Source: an uncultured Porphyromonas sp. (GTDB taxonomy: Bacteria > Bacteroidota > Bacteroidia > Bacteroidales > Porphyromonadaceae). Taken from it: 52,963 nucleotides of DNA. The stretch spans positions 1-52,963 of the forward strand of contig NZ_CAJZFJ010000006.1 of assembly GCF_915070105.1 (NCBI RefSeq), read 5' to 3'. The position numbers were made by a program, and so were the translations under genes. This document shows, piece by piece, positions 1-7,885 of the stretch. The first letter of the stretch is position 1. Each line of letters starts with the position of its first letter. The notes below the pieces were generated by a model, which did not search any database, had not been told where the DNA came from, and saw only the letters and a program-made list of their open reading frames with translations.

Positions 1-820
1 CGAAGAACTGCATCTCCATCTGCTCGAACTCGCGCATACGGAAGATGAACTGACGAGCTACGATCTCATTGCGGAAGGCCTTACCGATCTGAGCGATCCC
101 GAAGGGTATCTTCATACGTCCAGTCTTCTGCACGTTGAGGAAATTGACGAAGATCCCCTGAGCGGTCTCGGGGCGAAGGTACACCTTCATGGCACCCTCT
201 GCGGTAGAGCCCATCTCGGTGGCGAACATGAGGTTGAACTGTCGCACCTCTGTCCAGTTGCGTGTACCACTAATGGGGCAGACGATCTCACAGTCTAGGA
301 TGATCTGTCGTAGCCCTTCGAGGTCGGTGGCATTCATCGCCTCGGCGAAGCGGCTATGTACCTCATTCCACTTAGCCTGGTACTCGAGTACACGGCCATT
401 GGTGGAGCGGAACTGTTCTTCGTCGAAGCTCTCTCCGAACTTCTTGGCAGCCTTAGCTACCTCTTTATTGATCTTCTCCTCTATCTTGGCTAGGTGGTCT
501 TCGATGAGTACATCGGCACGGTAGCGCTTCTTGGAGTCTTTGTTGTCGATGAGTGGATCGTTGAAGGCATCGACGTGTCCAGAGGCCTTCCAGATCTTAG
601 GGTGCATGAAGATGGCGGAGTCAATGCCCACGACATTGGGGGCAAGGAGCGTCATGGCCTCCCACCAGTAGCGTTTGATGTTGTTCTTGAGTTCGCTACC
701 GAGCTGCCCATAGTCATAGACTGCGCCGAGGCCATCATAGATCTCGGAGGATGGGAAGACGAAGCCGTATTCCTTACAGTGAGCGATTACCTTTTTGAAG
801 AGGTCTTCTTGCTGTGCCAT
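1..820 (-). CDS. glyS: Glycyl-tRNA synthetase, N-terminal part (cut by window edge)
   Basis: This gene encodes a class II aminoacyl-tRNA synthetase that charges tRNA-Gly in the cytoplasm. Reading the minus strand from the ATG at 820 gives MAQQEDLFKKVIAHCKEYG, then a KNNIKRYWW segment, and near the window edge the class II motif RPETAQGIFVNF followed by a GIAQIGKAFRNEI stretch. These are hallmarks of the homodimeric (eukaryotic-like, alpha2) GlyRS used by Bacteroidetes, not the alpha2beta2 enzyme. About 273 codons are present; the rest of the catalytic core and the anticodon-binding domain lie outside the window. The start is the first ATG after a TAnnTTTG promoter element at 894-901. The repeat hairpin at 912-978 begins just upstream of that promoter. 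The call is very secure. Confidence 0.96.
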   Translation of the reverse strand, partial: MAQQEDLFKKVIAHCKEYGFVFPSSEIYDGLGAVYDYGQLGSELKNNIKRYWWEAMTLLAPNVVGIDSAIFMHPKIWKASGHVDAFNDPLIDNKDSKKRYRADVLIEDHLAKIEEKINKEVAKAAKKFGESFDEEQFRSTNGRVLEYQAKWNEVHSRFAEAMNATDLEGLRQIILDCEIVCPISGTRNWTEVRQFNLMFATEMGSTAEGAMKVYLRPETAQGIFVNFLNVQKTGRMKIPFGIAQIGKAFRNEIVARQFIFRMREFEQMEMQFF

Positions 821-893
821 TAAAGTTGTTTATCCTAATTCGTAGATTAAAATCTCATCATGACCCCCACAAGGGGGGCTAATAACTAAACGA

Positions 894-901
894 CAAAGTT
901 A
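894..901 (-). promoter_or_regulatory. Bacteroidetes -7 promoter element for glyS
   Basis: The minus strand reads TAACTTTG, which fits the Bacteroidetes sigma-ABfr -7 consensus TAnnTTTG, 74 nt before the glyS ATG. I see no good TTTG at the -33 position. That position falls inside the repeat hairpin starting at 912. Confidence 0.55.
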
Positions 902-911
902 CACAATATCA

Positions 912-978
912 GCTATTAGACCTATTGCACCTATTGGACTTAGGTGATAGGTCTAATAGGTGCAATAGGTCTAATAGC
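912..978. repeat. Family A iteron hairpin, copy 1
   Basis: A perfect 24-bp inverted repeat: arms 912-935 and 955-978 with a 19-nt loop. Each arm is a run of 9-nt iterons such as AATAGGTGC and AATAGGTCT. The right arm supplies the TAG stop codon of the four-helix-bundle gene (CTA at 971-973 on the plus strand). It lies between that gene and the glyS promoter, so it may act as a terminator, a processing site or a roadblock. Confidence 0.9.
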
Positions 979-1531
979 CCTGCTCCCTCGCTGCCCGCCG
1001 AGCGCGAGACATCTCCTCTCGTATGCCTCCCTCTCTGAGGAAGGCAGCCTTGGCGGCCTCTATGAGCTTACGTAGGAGGCTATCAGCCTGATGGATTAGG
1101 GTGATGGCTATGTTGGCTATGGTCTCGGGTGTACGTACTTTGATTGCCTCTCGGTAGAATGCGGAGTCGTTGTGCTTCCAGCATACTCTACGTGCCTGAG
1201 AGGTTTTTTCGCTACCTAAGCTCCACTGCTCAAGGTCACGTACACGTAGGTAGTCTTCGTAGTCGATGAGGAGTTCTTGGAGGCTAGCTCTGGCTACATT
1301 GAGGAGCTTGATCTCGGTCTCTCGGGAGGTGGTAGCGGCGGCTGTACCTTCGGCGATATTCTGCTTACCACTGCGTGCCGCCTGTATCATCTGGTCGATG
1401 GTGCGATCACCCCGCTCTAGGAAGTGATGAGCAAAGTAAAAGGTAATATCATAGATACACTCTGCCTTCTGAAAGGCGATGAGGTCTCGGTATCGTCCCT
1501 TCTGTGGAAGAAAGCTAGGCGGTGTGGGCAT
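971..1531 (-). CDS. Four-helix-bundle protein (23S rRNA intervening-sequence / S23 family)
   Basis: The 186-residue product matches the four-helix-bundle family first seen in spirochaete 23S rRNA intervening sequences and related to the Avd accessory protein of diversity-generating retroelements. Family-like segments are YRDLIAFQKAECIYDITFYF near the N terminus, then RTIDQMIQAARSGKQNIAEG, followed by an ETEIKLLNVARASLQELLIDYEDYL helix pair and a C-terminal LIHQADSLLRKLIE helix. It is longer than the roughly 120-residue core family, with a basic C-terminal tail. Molecular function is unknown for stand-alone members; RNA binding is plausible from the family's rRNA history. The gene sits between two long iteron hairpins (912-978 and 1573-1633), and its stop codon lies inside the first. 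This layout suggests a small mobile or processed cassette. I see no promoter of its own with the -7 consensus. Confidence 0.85.
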   Translation of the reverse strand: MPTPPSFLPQKGRYRDLIAFQKAECIYDITFYFAHHFLERGDRTIDQMIQAARSGKQNIAEGTAAATTSRETEIKLLNVARASLQELLIDYEDYLRVRDLEQWSLGSEKTSQARRVCWKHNDSAFYREAIKVRTPETIANIAITLIHQADSLLRKLIEAAKAAFLREGGIREEMSRARRAAREQGY

Positions 1532-1572
1532 ACAAGGTATATTTAAGTCATGTCCACAAATATAGATAATAT

Positions 1573-1633
1573 ATTAGACCTATTGCACCTATTGGACCTA
1601 TCACCTAGGTCCAATAGGTGCAATAGGTCTAAT
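1573..1633. repeat. Family A iteron hairpin, copy 2
   Basis: A perfect 28-bp inverted repeat with arms 1573-1600 and 1606-1633 and a loop of only 5 nt. It is built from the same 9-nt iterons as the hairpin at 912-978. An extra iteron continues to 1640 and provides the queA stop codon (CTA at 1638-1640). It separates queA from the four-helix-bundle gene on the same strand. Confidence 0.9.
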
Positions 1634-1637
1634 AGGT

Positions 1638-2855
1638 CTAATACGGTAGCAGTAGTGAGCTATCCCCGTAGCTCAGAAAACGGAAGTCATGCGAGAGCGC
1701 ATACTCATACACCCTGTGCCAGTCCTCTCCGATCAGTGCTGCTATCAGCAGTAGCAGGGTGCTATGTGGCTGATGGAAGTTCGTGATCATCCCTCGTATC
1801 ACCCGATAAGTATAGCCTGGGGCAATAATGATGCTTGTGGGGAAGACGAGCTGAGTCAGTCCGTGTCGCTCCATATAATATAGGAGTGTGTCTAGGGCTT
1901 GCTCGGCGCTGTAGTCCTCCTCGCCCTCATAGGGCTGCCACTGGGATACGTGTAGCTCCTCGGGCAGGCTCTCGGGGTGCTGAGTGAGGTGTACTCCCAG
2001 GTGGTAGAGGCTCTCCAGCGTACGCACCGAGGTCGTCCCCACAGCGATGATATGGCCTAGGCTTGCCCTTAGACGCTCCAGTGTCGGGCGGGAGACGGAG
2101 ATAAGCTCGGCATGCATCTCGTGCTCGCCGATGAGCTCGGCCTTGACAGGACGAAAGGTTCCTGCCCCGACATGAAGGGTCACATCCAGCACATCTATCC
2201 CTCGCTCTCCGAGCTGGACAAAGACCTCGGGGGTAAAGTGCAACCCTGCCGTAGGAGCTGCTACCGATCCCTCTCGCTGGGCATAGACAGTCTGATAGGT
2301 GATGAGGTCACCAGCCTCGGTCTCTCTGTCCAAGTAAGGCGGGATGGGAAGGATGCCCATCAGCTCTAGCAGTTCGCCGAAGGTATAGTGGGGGTTGTCC
2401 CAGCTGAAGGATACCTCGCCCTCGCCGATACGTTCGGCTTGTAGGCGTACCTGACCCTTAGAGCCGGTGAGGTCTTCGTAGAGGCTTGAGGAGAGCTTGA
2501 AACGCTTGGCATTACCGATCATGCAGTGCCAGCTACACCGCTCCGTGGCCGAGAGGGAGAGTTCGTAGCTCTCGGGGGAGGAAGGGTCAAGGCAGAAGAT
2601 CTCAATGCGTGCTCCACTCTCCTTGTGAAAGAGCAGGCGAGCACGGATGACCTTAGAGTTATTGCGCACGAGGACGGTACCCTCGGGTAGGAGCTTGGGT
2701 AGGTCACGGAAGGTATGTTCGGCGATCCTCCCTCCTTGGTAAGAGAGGAGCTTGGAGCTACTCCTATCGGGTAGGGGATAGCGAGCGATGCGCTCATCGG
2801 GTAGGGGATAGTCGTAGTCTGCTATGGCTATCTGCTGAGGGAGTATAGAGGACAT
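1638..2855 (-). CDS. queA: tRNA preQ1(34) S-adenosylmethionine ribosyltransferase-isomerase
   Basis: QueA transfers and isomerises the ribosyl moiety of S-adenosylmethionine onto preQ1 at tRNA position 34, giving epoxyqueuosine. The protein shows the typical N terminus DYDYPLPDERIARYPLPDR, the VLVRNNSKVIRARL segment, SVAAPTAGLHFTPEV, the DVTLHVGAGTFRPVK motif, and a C-terminal TNFHQPHSTLLLLIAALIG. I take the ATG at 2855 (405 residues, SSILPQQIAIADYDYP) over an upstream in-frame ATG at 2897, because the alignment with the family begins there. The last codons LPY-stop run into the 9-nt iteron repeat. A TAnnTTTG element lies at 2922-2929. No other queuosine gene is nearby. The identification is very secure; only the exact start is open. 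Confidence 0.96.
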   Translation of the reverse strand: MSSILPQQIAIADYDYPLPDERIARYPLPDRSSSKLLSYQGGRIAEHTFRDLPKLLPEGTVLVRNNSKVIRARLLFHKESGARIEIFCLDPSSPESYELSLSATERCSWHCMIGNAKRFKLSSSLYEDLTGSKGQVRLQAERIGEGEVSFSWDNPHYTFGELLELMGILPIPPYLDRETEAGDLITYQTVYAQREGSVAAPTAGLHFTPEVFVQLGERGIDVLDVTLHVGAGTFRPVKAELIGEHEMHAELISVSRPTLERLRASLGHIIAVGTTSVRTLESLYHLGVHLTQHPESLPEELHVSQWQPYEGEEDYSAEQALDTLLYYMERHGLTQLVFPTSIIIAPGYTYRVIRGMITNFHQPHSTLLLLIAALIGEDWHRVYEYALSHDFRFLSYGDSSLLLPY

Positions 2856-2921
2856 AGGTCTATGGGACAAATGGATCTGTGAAGCACACCCCCACAAAAG
2901 GCAGGGGACTCATCGGGGAGA

Positions 2922-2929
2922 CAAAGATA
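2922..2929 (-). promoter_or_regulatory. Bacteroidetes -7 promoter element for queA
   Basis: The minus strand reads TATCTTTG, matching TAnnTTTG, about 67 nt before the chosen queA ATG and upstream of the alternative ATG at 2897. No clear -33 TTTG is seen. Confidence 0.5.
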
Positions 2930-2995
2930 CTGTAGATGCGGGATACCCACCCTCATCTCCCCCGAGCTAGTAGGGCCGACAACCCCAAGAAACAG

Positions 2996-3075
2996 ACATA
3001 CAAGCGAGCCCTACAGAGGATATACTTAGAGCGATGTAGTGTACACGCGTGTATACTCATCCCTCCTAGGTAGAG
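2996..3075. repeat. Family D element, one-palindrome version
   Basis: ACATACAAGCGAGCCCTACA and the following AGGATATACTTAGAGCGATGTA are nearly identical to 52530-52562. The near-palindrome GTGTACACGCGTGTATAC follows at 3039-3056, and then a similar TCATCCCTCCTAGGTAGAGG tail. The copy at 52.5 kb has three palindromes in the same flanks. Confidence 0.85.
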
Positions 3076-3110
3076 GCTAGGGACTAGGCAGGAGTAGGGC
3101 TGGGGGAGTG

Positions 3111-3160
3111 ATAGGTCTAGTAGTGTAGGGGGTAGGTCTAATAAGTCCAATAGGTGCAAT
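3111..3160. repeat. Family A iteron repeat, half copy
   Basis: ATAGGTCTAGTAG, then AGGTCTAATAAGTCCAATAG and GTGCAAT: a single-orientation run of the 9-nt iterons with no matching inverted arm, so no long hairpin. Confidence 0.75.
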
Positions 3161-3280
3161 ATCGCTAGCCCCTGCCCCGCCAAAGGAATAACCTCGGCGA
3201 AGCAGGGGACTACACGAAACAATACAAATACACAATGTCATTATGGGCATTCCCTTCCCACCCTTTGCCCTCGATGACGG

Positions 3281-4408
3281 CTAGCTCTTGATATTCTGAG
3301 CGACCCAGAGGTTGAGGTCCTGCTTATTGATCGCTGCCGACATCAGTTCGGGGAACTTGTCCGGGGTACAAGCAAAGGCGGGTACCCCAAGAGTGCCTAG
3401 GAAGGCTGCGTTACCCCGATCATAGGAAGGCGAACCATCGTCGTTGAGGGCTAGGAGGACGATCAGTTGCACCCCCGACTGTACCAGCCGGACGAACTTC
3501 TTGCGCATCTCCCGCTCGTTGCCCCCTTCGTAGAGGTCCGTCACTAATACCAACGTCGTATCCTCTGGACGTGTGATACGCTCCATGCAGTAGTGCAGAG
3601 CTCGGTCAATATCCGTTCCTCCCCCGAGCTGGACTCCGAAGAGCAGGTCCACAGGGTCTTCCATCTCATCCGTGAGATCCGCTACCTCTGTGTCGAAGAC
3701 GACCATACGGGTACTGACGGCAGGGATAGAGGCAAGCACCGAACCAAAGATCCCCGAATAGACAACGGAGGCACCCATTGAGCCGCTCTGGTCGATGCAG
3801 AGGACGATGTCCTTCATGGCCTTGCGTCGTCGCCCATAGCCTATACGGATCTCGGGAATGATGGTCTTATAGTCGGGTTGGTAGTTCTTGAGGTTCTTCG
3901 TGATCGTAGTATTCCAGTCTATCTCGTTGTAGCGAGGATTGCGACGTCGGGAGGATCTGTTGAGTGCCCCCGTGACCGCCTGCTGGGTAGGTCCAGCGAG
4001 CTTCCTAAGGAGCTCATCGACGACCTTGCGGACGACCTCCCGAGCCGTTGCCTTGCTCTTCTCGGGTATAGCTCTCGATAGAGACATGAGGGTAGCTACT
4101 AGGTGAACGTCAGGTACGACTCCCTCGAGCATCTCGGGCTCTGTCAGGAGCTCATGGAGGTGAAGACGTGATACAGCATCCCGCTGGATGACCTGCACGA
4201 CACTCTGGGGGAAGAACTCTCGTATATCCCCCAGCCATCGGCTGACCTTGGGAGCCGAGCTCCCTAGTCCCGCCGAGCGGTCAGAGTCGTAGACAGCCTC
4301 GAGGCACTCATCCATCCGTATCTCCTCCTTCGAGAGGCTCACACCGGTGCCATCGGCTTCATCTCCACCGAGGATCAGTCGCCAGCGCTTCAGATATTCT
4401 TCTTGCAT
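3281..4408 (-). CDS. VWA-domain protein of the MoxR/DUF5682 cluster (YehP-like)
   Basis: This 375-residue protein ends in a von Willebrand factor A domain with a complete metal-ion-dependent adhesion site: DQSGS at 206-210, Thr in GGGTD near 265, and Asp in LVTDLYEGG at 291. The N-terminal half is helical, with a basic RSSRRRNPRY stretch near 151-160. No signal peptide or membrane segment is visible, so it should be cytoplasmic. VWA proteins encoded beside MoxR ATPases generally act as partners in ATP-driven remodelling or metal insertion. Length and neighbourhood match E. coli YehP (from memory). It is the last gene of the five-gene operon, 12 nt after the DUF5682 gene. The exact target is unknown. 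Confidence 0.85.
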   Translation of the reverse strand: MQEEYLKRWRLILGGDEADGTGVSLSKEEIRMDECLEAVYDSDRSAGLGSSAPKVSRWLGDIREFFPQSVVQVIQRDAVSRLHLHELLTEPEMLEGVVPDVHLVATLMSLSRAIPEKSKATAREVVRKVVDELLRKLAGPTQQAVTGALNRSSRRRNPRYNEIDWNTTITKNLKNYQPDYKTIIPEIRIGYGRRRKAMKDIVLCIDQSGSMGASVVYSGIFGSVLASIPAVSTRMVVFDTEVADLTDEMEDPVDLLFGVQLGGGTDIDRALHYCMERITRPEDTTLVLVTDLYEGGNEREMRKKFVRLVQSGVQLIVLLALNDDGSPSYDRGNAAFLGTLGVPAFACTPDKFPELMSAAINKQDLNLWVAQNIKS

Positions 4409-4420
4409 GATCTCTTTTGT

Positions 4421-6781
4421 CTAGTCTAATCCTAAGAATAGGTGAAGTAAGGGCAGGACACGAGCTGCCTCGGCATGATCCAGGGGCTCTGTACTCATCC
4501 CGACACTCTGGGTCGAGGAGCGCTTGCCATCATAGTGACGAGCCTTCTCCCCGAGGTTGCGCCTTTCGGCTGGAGAGTAGTCTGAGAAGGTCCTACGCAG
4601 CACCGGAAGTAGCTCGTGGAAGTTCTCCGCCGTGATACCGCAGATCCAGTCATTGACCAACTCCCAGAGGCGATCCTCCAGCAAGAGGAGCGTGGAAGAG
4701 GAACGAAGGAAGCCCTCGAGCCAATACGCCATATCCAGGGGCTTCATCCCTACCGAACTGTGGTAAGAGAGACTACGTGCGATCTGTTCGCTGGACAAGC
4801 GGTCAGCTTGGTTAAGGAGCAACGTCGCCATACCAGCCAGCAAAGGATGCACCTGTGAGGAGGTACGAAGCTCCTCGAGGAAGGCGAGCCACAGCTCCCT
4901 AAGCTCTTCGTCTGCTAGGGTCATGAGTGCTTGGTCTACCTCCCTAAGGGATCGATACAGATCGTCTGCGGCAGCTTCGTCGATACCTGAGCAGGCCTGC
5001 AAGCCCCCAGCTACGCTACGTGCTACCATTACCCGCAGGATGCCCTCTAGGTGAGAGAAGTCTAAGGCACGCACAGAGCCGTAGCGCAGGATGCGTATGA
5101 GCTTGGGGATCGTATCTAGCATTTCCCCGACATCGACAGCGGAGGCAGATAGCTCGTCGAGCCTCTTGGTCATCATCGTCACCAGCCCCGGGAGGTCGGC
5201 AGGGATAGCCTCATCAAGGAGTTCGGCGAGACGGCGTATGTTCTGCGCCTCCATCGCCTGATGGCTCATATAGGCTTCGGTAGCCTGCTGCAGGGTGTTG
5301 CCCCACACAGCCCGCTCGATGATCGATATGATCTGCTCGGGCTTATGGTAGAGCTCCCATTGCTCTTTGAAGGTACCCTTGCCCGAGACTCCCCGCTCTG
5401 TCCCCCAGCCGATGCCGAGTAGATCAAGGCGATGGATGAAGATACTCTTCTCTAGGTCTAGCGGTTTACGCAGGTCAAGCGTTACGGTCTTGATCTCGGA
5501 AGTGAAGGGCAAGCGAAGTCGCTTCTGTTGCCGCTCAATGTCCACCAAGAGGGGCACCTTAGGCACATCATCGGGTACAGAGCCAAGGCGATTACCGATG
5601 ATTAGCTCCTCCTTGATCAGATCCAGTAGGATCGGATCGCCGAAGCCCATTACGGTAATAGCTGCATGACTATAGTCCTCTAGGAGGGCACGTGGGTATT
5701 CCTTGAGGGCAGCAGTAGCGTGAGCCAGACGTACGGTCTCGATAACATGTGCCACGGAGATGTCCATATTCTTCCGACGAAGATGCTTGGCCATCCTACT
5801 GACCCAGAGCGTACCATCATCCTCGGGGTGATGCCACAGATAGTCATACCATCCCGGTGAAGTGATACCTGCACCATAACCGCTATATAGGGATAGGCGG
5901 TCGTAGGTCCAGGGGATCCACGTGCAGGTAATCTTCGTCTTGGGAAGGCCCTTTAGTCGCTCATTGTCTTCCTTGACTTTGATCTTGGCTCTTGCCTCTA
6001 GGGCAGGGGCATGCCATGCGCCACAGATGACGACGATGACCCGATCACCTGCTCGCTCTGCCTCTCGTATCTGCTTACGCATCCACGCTTCACGTACGAG
6101 GTCGTGCTCACTCGTACGGTCGGGGAAGGCCTCCCGAAGGGCAGTCATAGCTTCGCTCACCGCCTCGAAGACCTCTGCCCCGTCGGGGCTACTCTCGATA
6201 CGGAGATTCCACCAAGCCTCCCCATCCGATAAGCCATCGATCTCTGCGAGGACATCGAAGGGATCGGGAGTGGTAAAGGCATCCTCTAGCTCTTCCTCAT
6301 CGGGGGGAAGGACTGAGCTCACCTCCACGGGGGACTCTTCGTCTGTAGCTGAGGTAGACGACTCGGTCTGCTCTGTAGGGGGAGTAGACAGCACCTCTGT
6401 AGCCTCGTCAGTGGGAGCTTCGCCCGGGCTTGCCTCGCTCGTCTCCTCTGCCTTCACCTCTGTCTGGGCTAAGCGATAGATAAGGGGTAGGTCAAAGAAG
6501 TGTAGCTCCGTACCCTGAGTGGCTGCGTAGAGCATCGCCTGCCATTCGGGGGAGAAGGCTGCGAAGGGATAGAAGACCGCATTCTGAGGATTCGTAGGCT
6601 CGTAGGCCAGGAGAGCTACGGGGGGCTTCATGCCCTCTCTAGCTACCTGCCCTAGGAGCTCCTCCGCCTCGGGTGGCCCCTCTACGAGTATTAGGTCAGG
6701 GCGGAGAGCCTCGAGACGCTCCCGTACACGCCGAGCAGAGCCCGGGCCGTGATGCCTGACCCCTAGTATATACGTAGCCAT
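4421..6781 (-). CDS. DUF5682 family protein (YehM-like)
   Basis: This large protein (786 residues) of unknown function opens with ILGVRHHGPGSARRVRE, the signature start of DUF5682, followed by LILVEGPPEAEELL and a later VICGAWHAPAL at about 251-261. The conserved His and Glu in these three motifs recall the EreA/ChaN/TraB-type fold, where such residues form an active site; this link is my inference. An acidic, Ser/Thr/Pro-rich insert at about 108-172 looks disordered. The rest is helical, with many Leu and Glu residues. No signal peptide is visible. It overlaps nothing: the MoxR gene ends 4 nt before its ATG and the VWA gene starts 12 nt after its stop, so the genes are likely co-translated. 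The family call is good; the activity is not known. Confidence 0.82.
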   Translation of the reverse strand: MATYILGVRHHGPGSARRVRERLEALRPDLILVEGPPEAEELLGQVAREGMKPPVALLAYEPTNPQNAVFYPFAAFSPEWQAMLYAATQGTELHFFDLPLIYRLAQTEVKAEETSEASPGEAPTDEATEVLSTPPTEQTESSTSATDEESPVEVSSVLPPDEEELEDAFTTPDPFDVLAEIDGLSDGEAWWNLRIESSPDGAEVFEAVSEAMTALREAFPDRTSEHDLVREAWMRKQIREAERAGDRVIVVICGAWHAPALEARAKIKVKEDNERLKGLPKTKITCTWIPWTYDRLSLYSGYGAGITSPGWYDYLWHHPEDDGTLWVSRMAKHLRRKNMDISVAHVIETVRLAHATAALKEYPRALLEDYSHAAITVMGFGDPILLDLIKEELIIGNRLGSVPDDVPKVPLLVDIERQQKRLRLPFTSEIKTVTLDLRKPLDLEKSIFIHRLDLLGIGWGTERGVSGKGTFKEQWELYHKPEQIISIIERAVWGNTLQQATEAYMSHQAMEAQNIRRLAELLDEAIPADLPGLVTMMTKRLDELSASAVDVGEMLDTIPKLIRILRYGSVRALDFSHLEGILRVMVARSVAGGLQACSGIDEAAADDLYRSLREVDQALMTLADEELRELWLAFLEELRTSSQVHPLLAGMATLLLNQADRLSSEQIARSLSYHSSVGMKPLDMAYWLEGFLRSSSTLLLLEDRLWELVNDWICGITAENFHELLPVLRRTFSDYSPAERRNLGEKARHYDGKRSSTQSVGMSTEPLDHAEAARVLPLLHLFLGLD

Positions 6782-6785
6782 GGTA

Positions 6786-7865
6786 CTAGATCATGTCACG
6801 CGAAGCACGATAGATGTCCTTCCACCCATCACGTTGCTTGACAACGGTCTCCATGTATTCCTGCCAGACTATCTTATCCTGCACGGGATCCTTAACGACA
6901 GCACCGAGGATACCCGAGACCAAGTCCTCTGCATGTAGTGCGCCATCACCGAAGTAGCCAGCCATAGCAAGGCCGTTATTCACCACCGAGATCGCCTCTG
7001 CCGTACTAAGTGTCCCCGTGGGGCTCTTGAGCTTGGTCTTACCATCAGCGGTAGCCCCAGAACGTAGCTCACGGAATATAGTGACCACACGACGTATCTC
7101 CTCTAGTGCAGGCTTCTCTGCTGGTAGCTTCATCACCTGCTCGAAGCTCTCGACACGTCTGCGCACGATATCGATCTCCTCATCCAGCGTATCAGGCAGC
7201 GGGAGGATGACGGTATTGAAGCGACGCTTGAGGGCGCTAGAGAGGTCATTGACCCCCTTGTCTCGGTTGTTCGCTGTGGCGATGACGTTGAAGCCTCGTA
7301 TGGCCTGCACCTCTTGGTTCAGTTCGGGTATAGGCATCGCCTTCTCCGAGAGGATGGTGATGAGGGTATCCTGCACATCGGAGCCAATGCGGGTGAGTTC
7401 CTCCACACGAGCTATCTTACCCTCCTTCATAGCCTTCATGACGGGGGTCTCGACGAGTGCCCCTTCGCTTGGCCCTTCGGCTAGTAGGCGGGCATAGTTC
7501 CACCCATAGCGTATAGCCTCCTCTCCCGTACCTGCAGTACCCTGGACGATGAGGGTAGAGTTACCCGAGATAGCGGCTGCTAGGTGCTCACTGACCCAGC
7601 TCTTGGCTGTCCCCGGGAGTCCATAGAGCAGGAGGGCACGATCGGTCACGAGGGTTGCTACGGCTATCTCCATGAGCCGTCTGCGGCCTATGTACTTCGG
7701 GGTTACCTCGAATCCGTTCTTGAGCTTCCCCCCGAGGAGATAGGTGACGACCGACTGGGGTGATAGCACCCAGTTATCAGGGATTGGGTTGGTCTCGTTC
7801 TTCTTTAGCTCGTGAAGTTCTTCTGCGAAGAGTTGCTCGGCATGTTGTCTTAGTAATGTGCTCAT
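6786..7865 (-). CDS. MoxR-family AAA+ ATPase (YehL-like)
   Basis: This 359-residue AAA+ ATPase has a Walker A motif GLPGTAKS at 82-89, a Walker B-like IARVEE at 151-156, a sensor-1 segment NVIATANNRDKG at 193-204, and arginine-finger residues in ALKRRFN at 211-217. The sequence is typical of the MoxR branch, whose members work with VWA partners to remodel or mature other proteins. It is encoded between the DUF5691 gene (20-nt gap) and the DUF5682 gene (4-nt gap), with the VWA gene downstream. The ATG at 7865 gives a family-length product. ATP hydrolysis is expected from intact motifs; the client protein is unknown. Confidence 0.92.
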   Translation of the reverse strand: MSTLLRQHAEQLFAEELHELKKNETNPIPDNWVLSPQSVVTYLLGGKLKNGFEVTPKYIGRRRLMEIAVATLVTDRALLLYGLPGTAKSWVSEHLAAAISGNSTLIVQGTAGTGEEAIRYGWNYARLLAEGPSEGALVETPVMKAMKEGKIARVEELTRIGSDVQDTLITILSEKAMPIPELNQEVQAIRGFNVIATANNRDKGVNDLSSALKRRFNTVILPLPDTLDEEIDIVRRRVESFEQVMKLPAEKPALEEIRRVVTIFRELRSGATADGKTKLKSPTGTLSTAEAISVVNNGLAMAGYFGDGALHAEDLVSGILGAVVKDPVQDKIVWQEYMETVVKQRDGWKDIYRASRDMI

Positions 7866-7885
7866 ATTATACGTATGTAGTGGTT

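Larger units (their letters stand above)
2930..3280. other. Intergenic spacer with family D and family A repeats
   Basis: No convincing gene. It holds one copy of the 18-bp near-palindrome element (3039-3056) inside a repeat of about 90 bp shared with 52.5-52.65 kb, and a half copy of the 9-nt iteron family (3111-3160). No obvious terminator follows the VWA gene. Confidence 0.7.

Noticed and set aside
1550..1786. Open frame with Asn-Arg-Ser repeats on the plus strand
   Set aside because: The repeat residues are a translation of the 9-nt iterons and the rest overlaps queA.
2856..2897. Longer QueA start at 2897
   Set aside because: Adds 14 residues with no family match; the ATG at 2855 begins the conserved N terminus.
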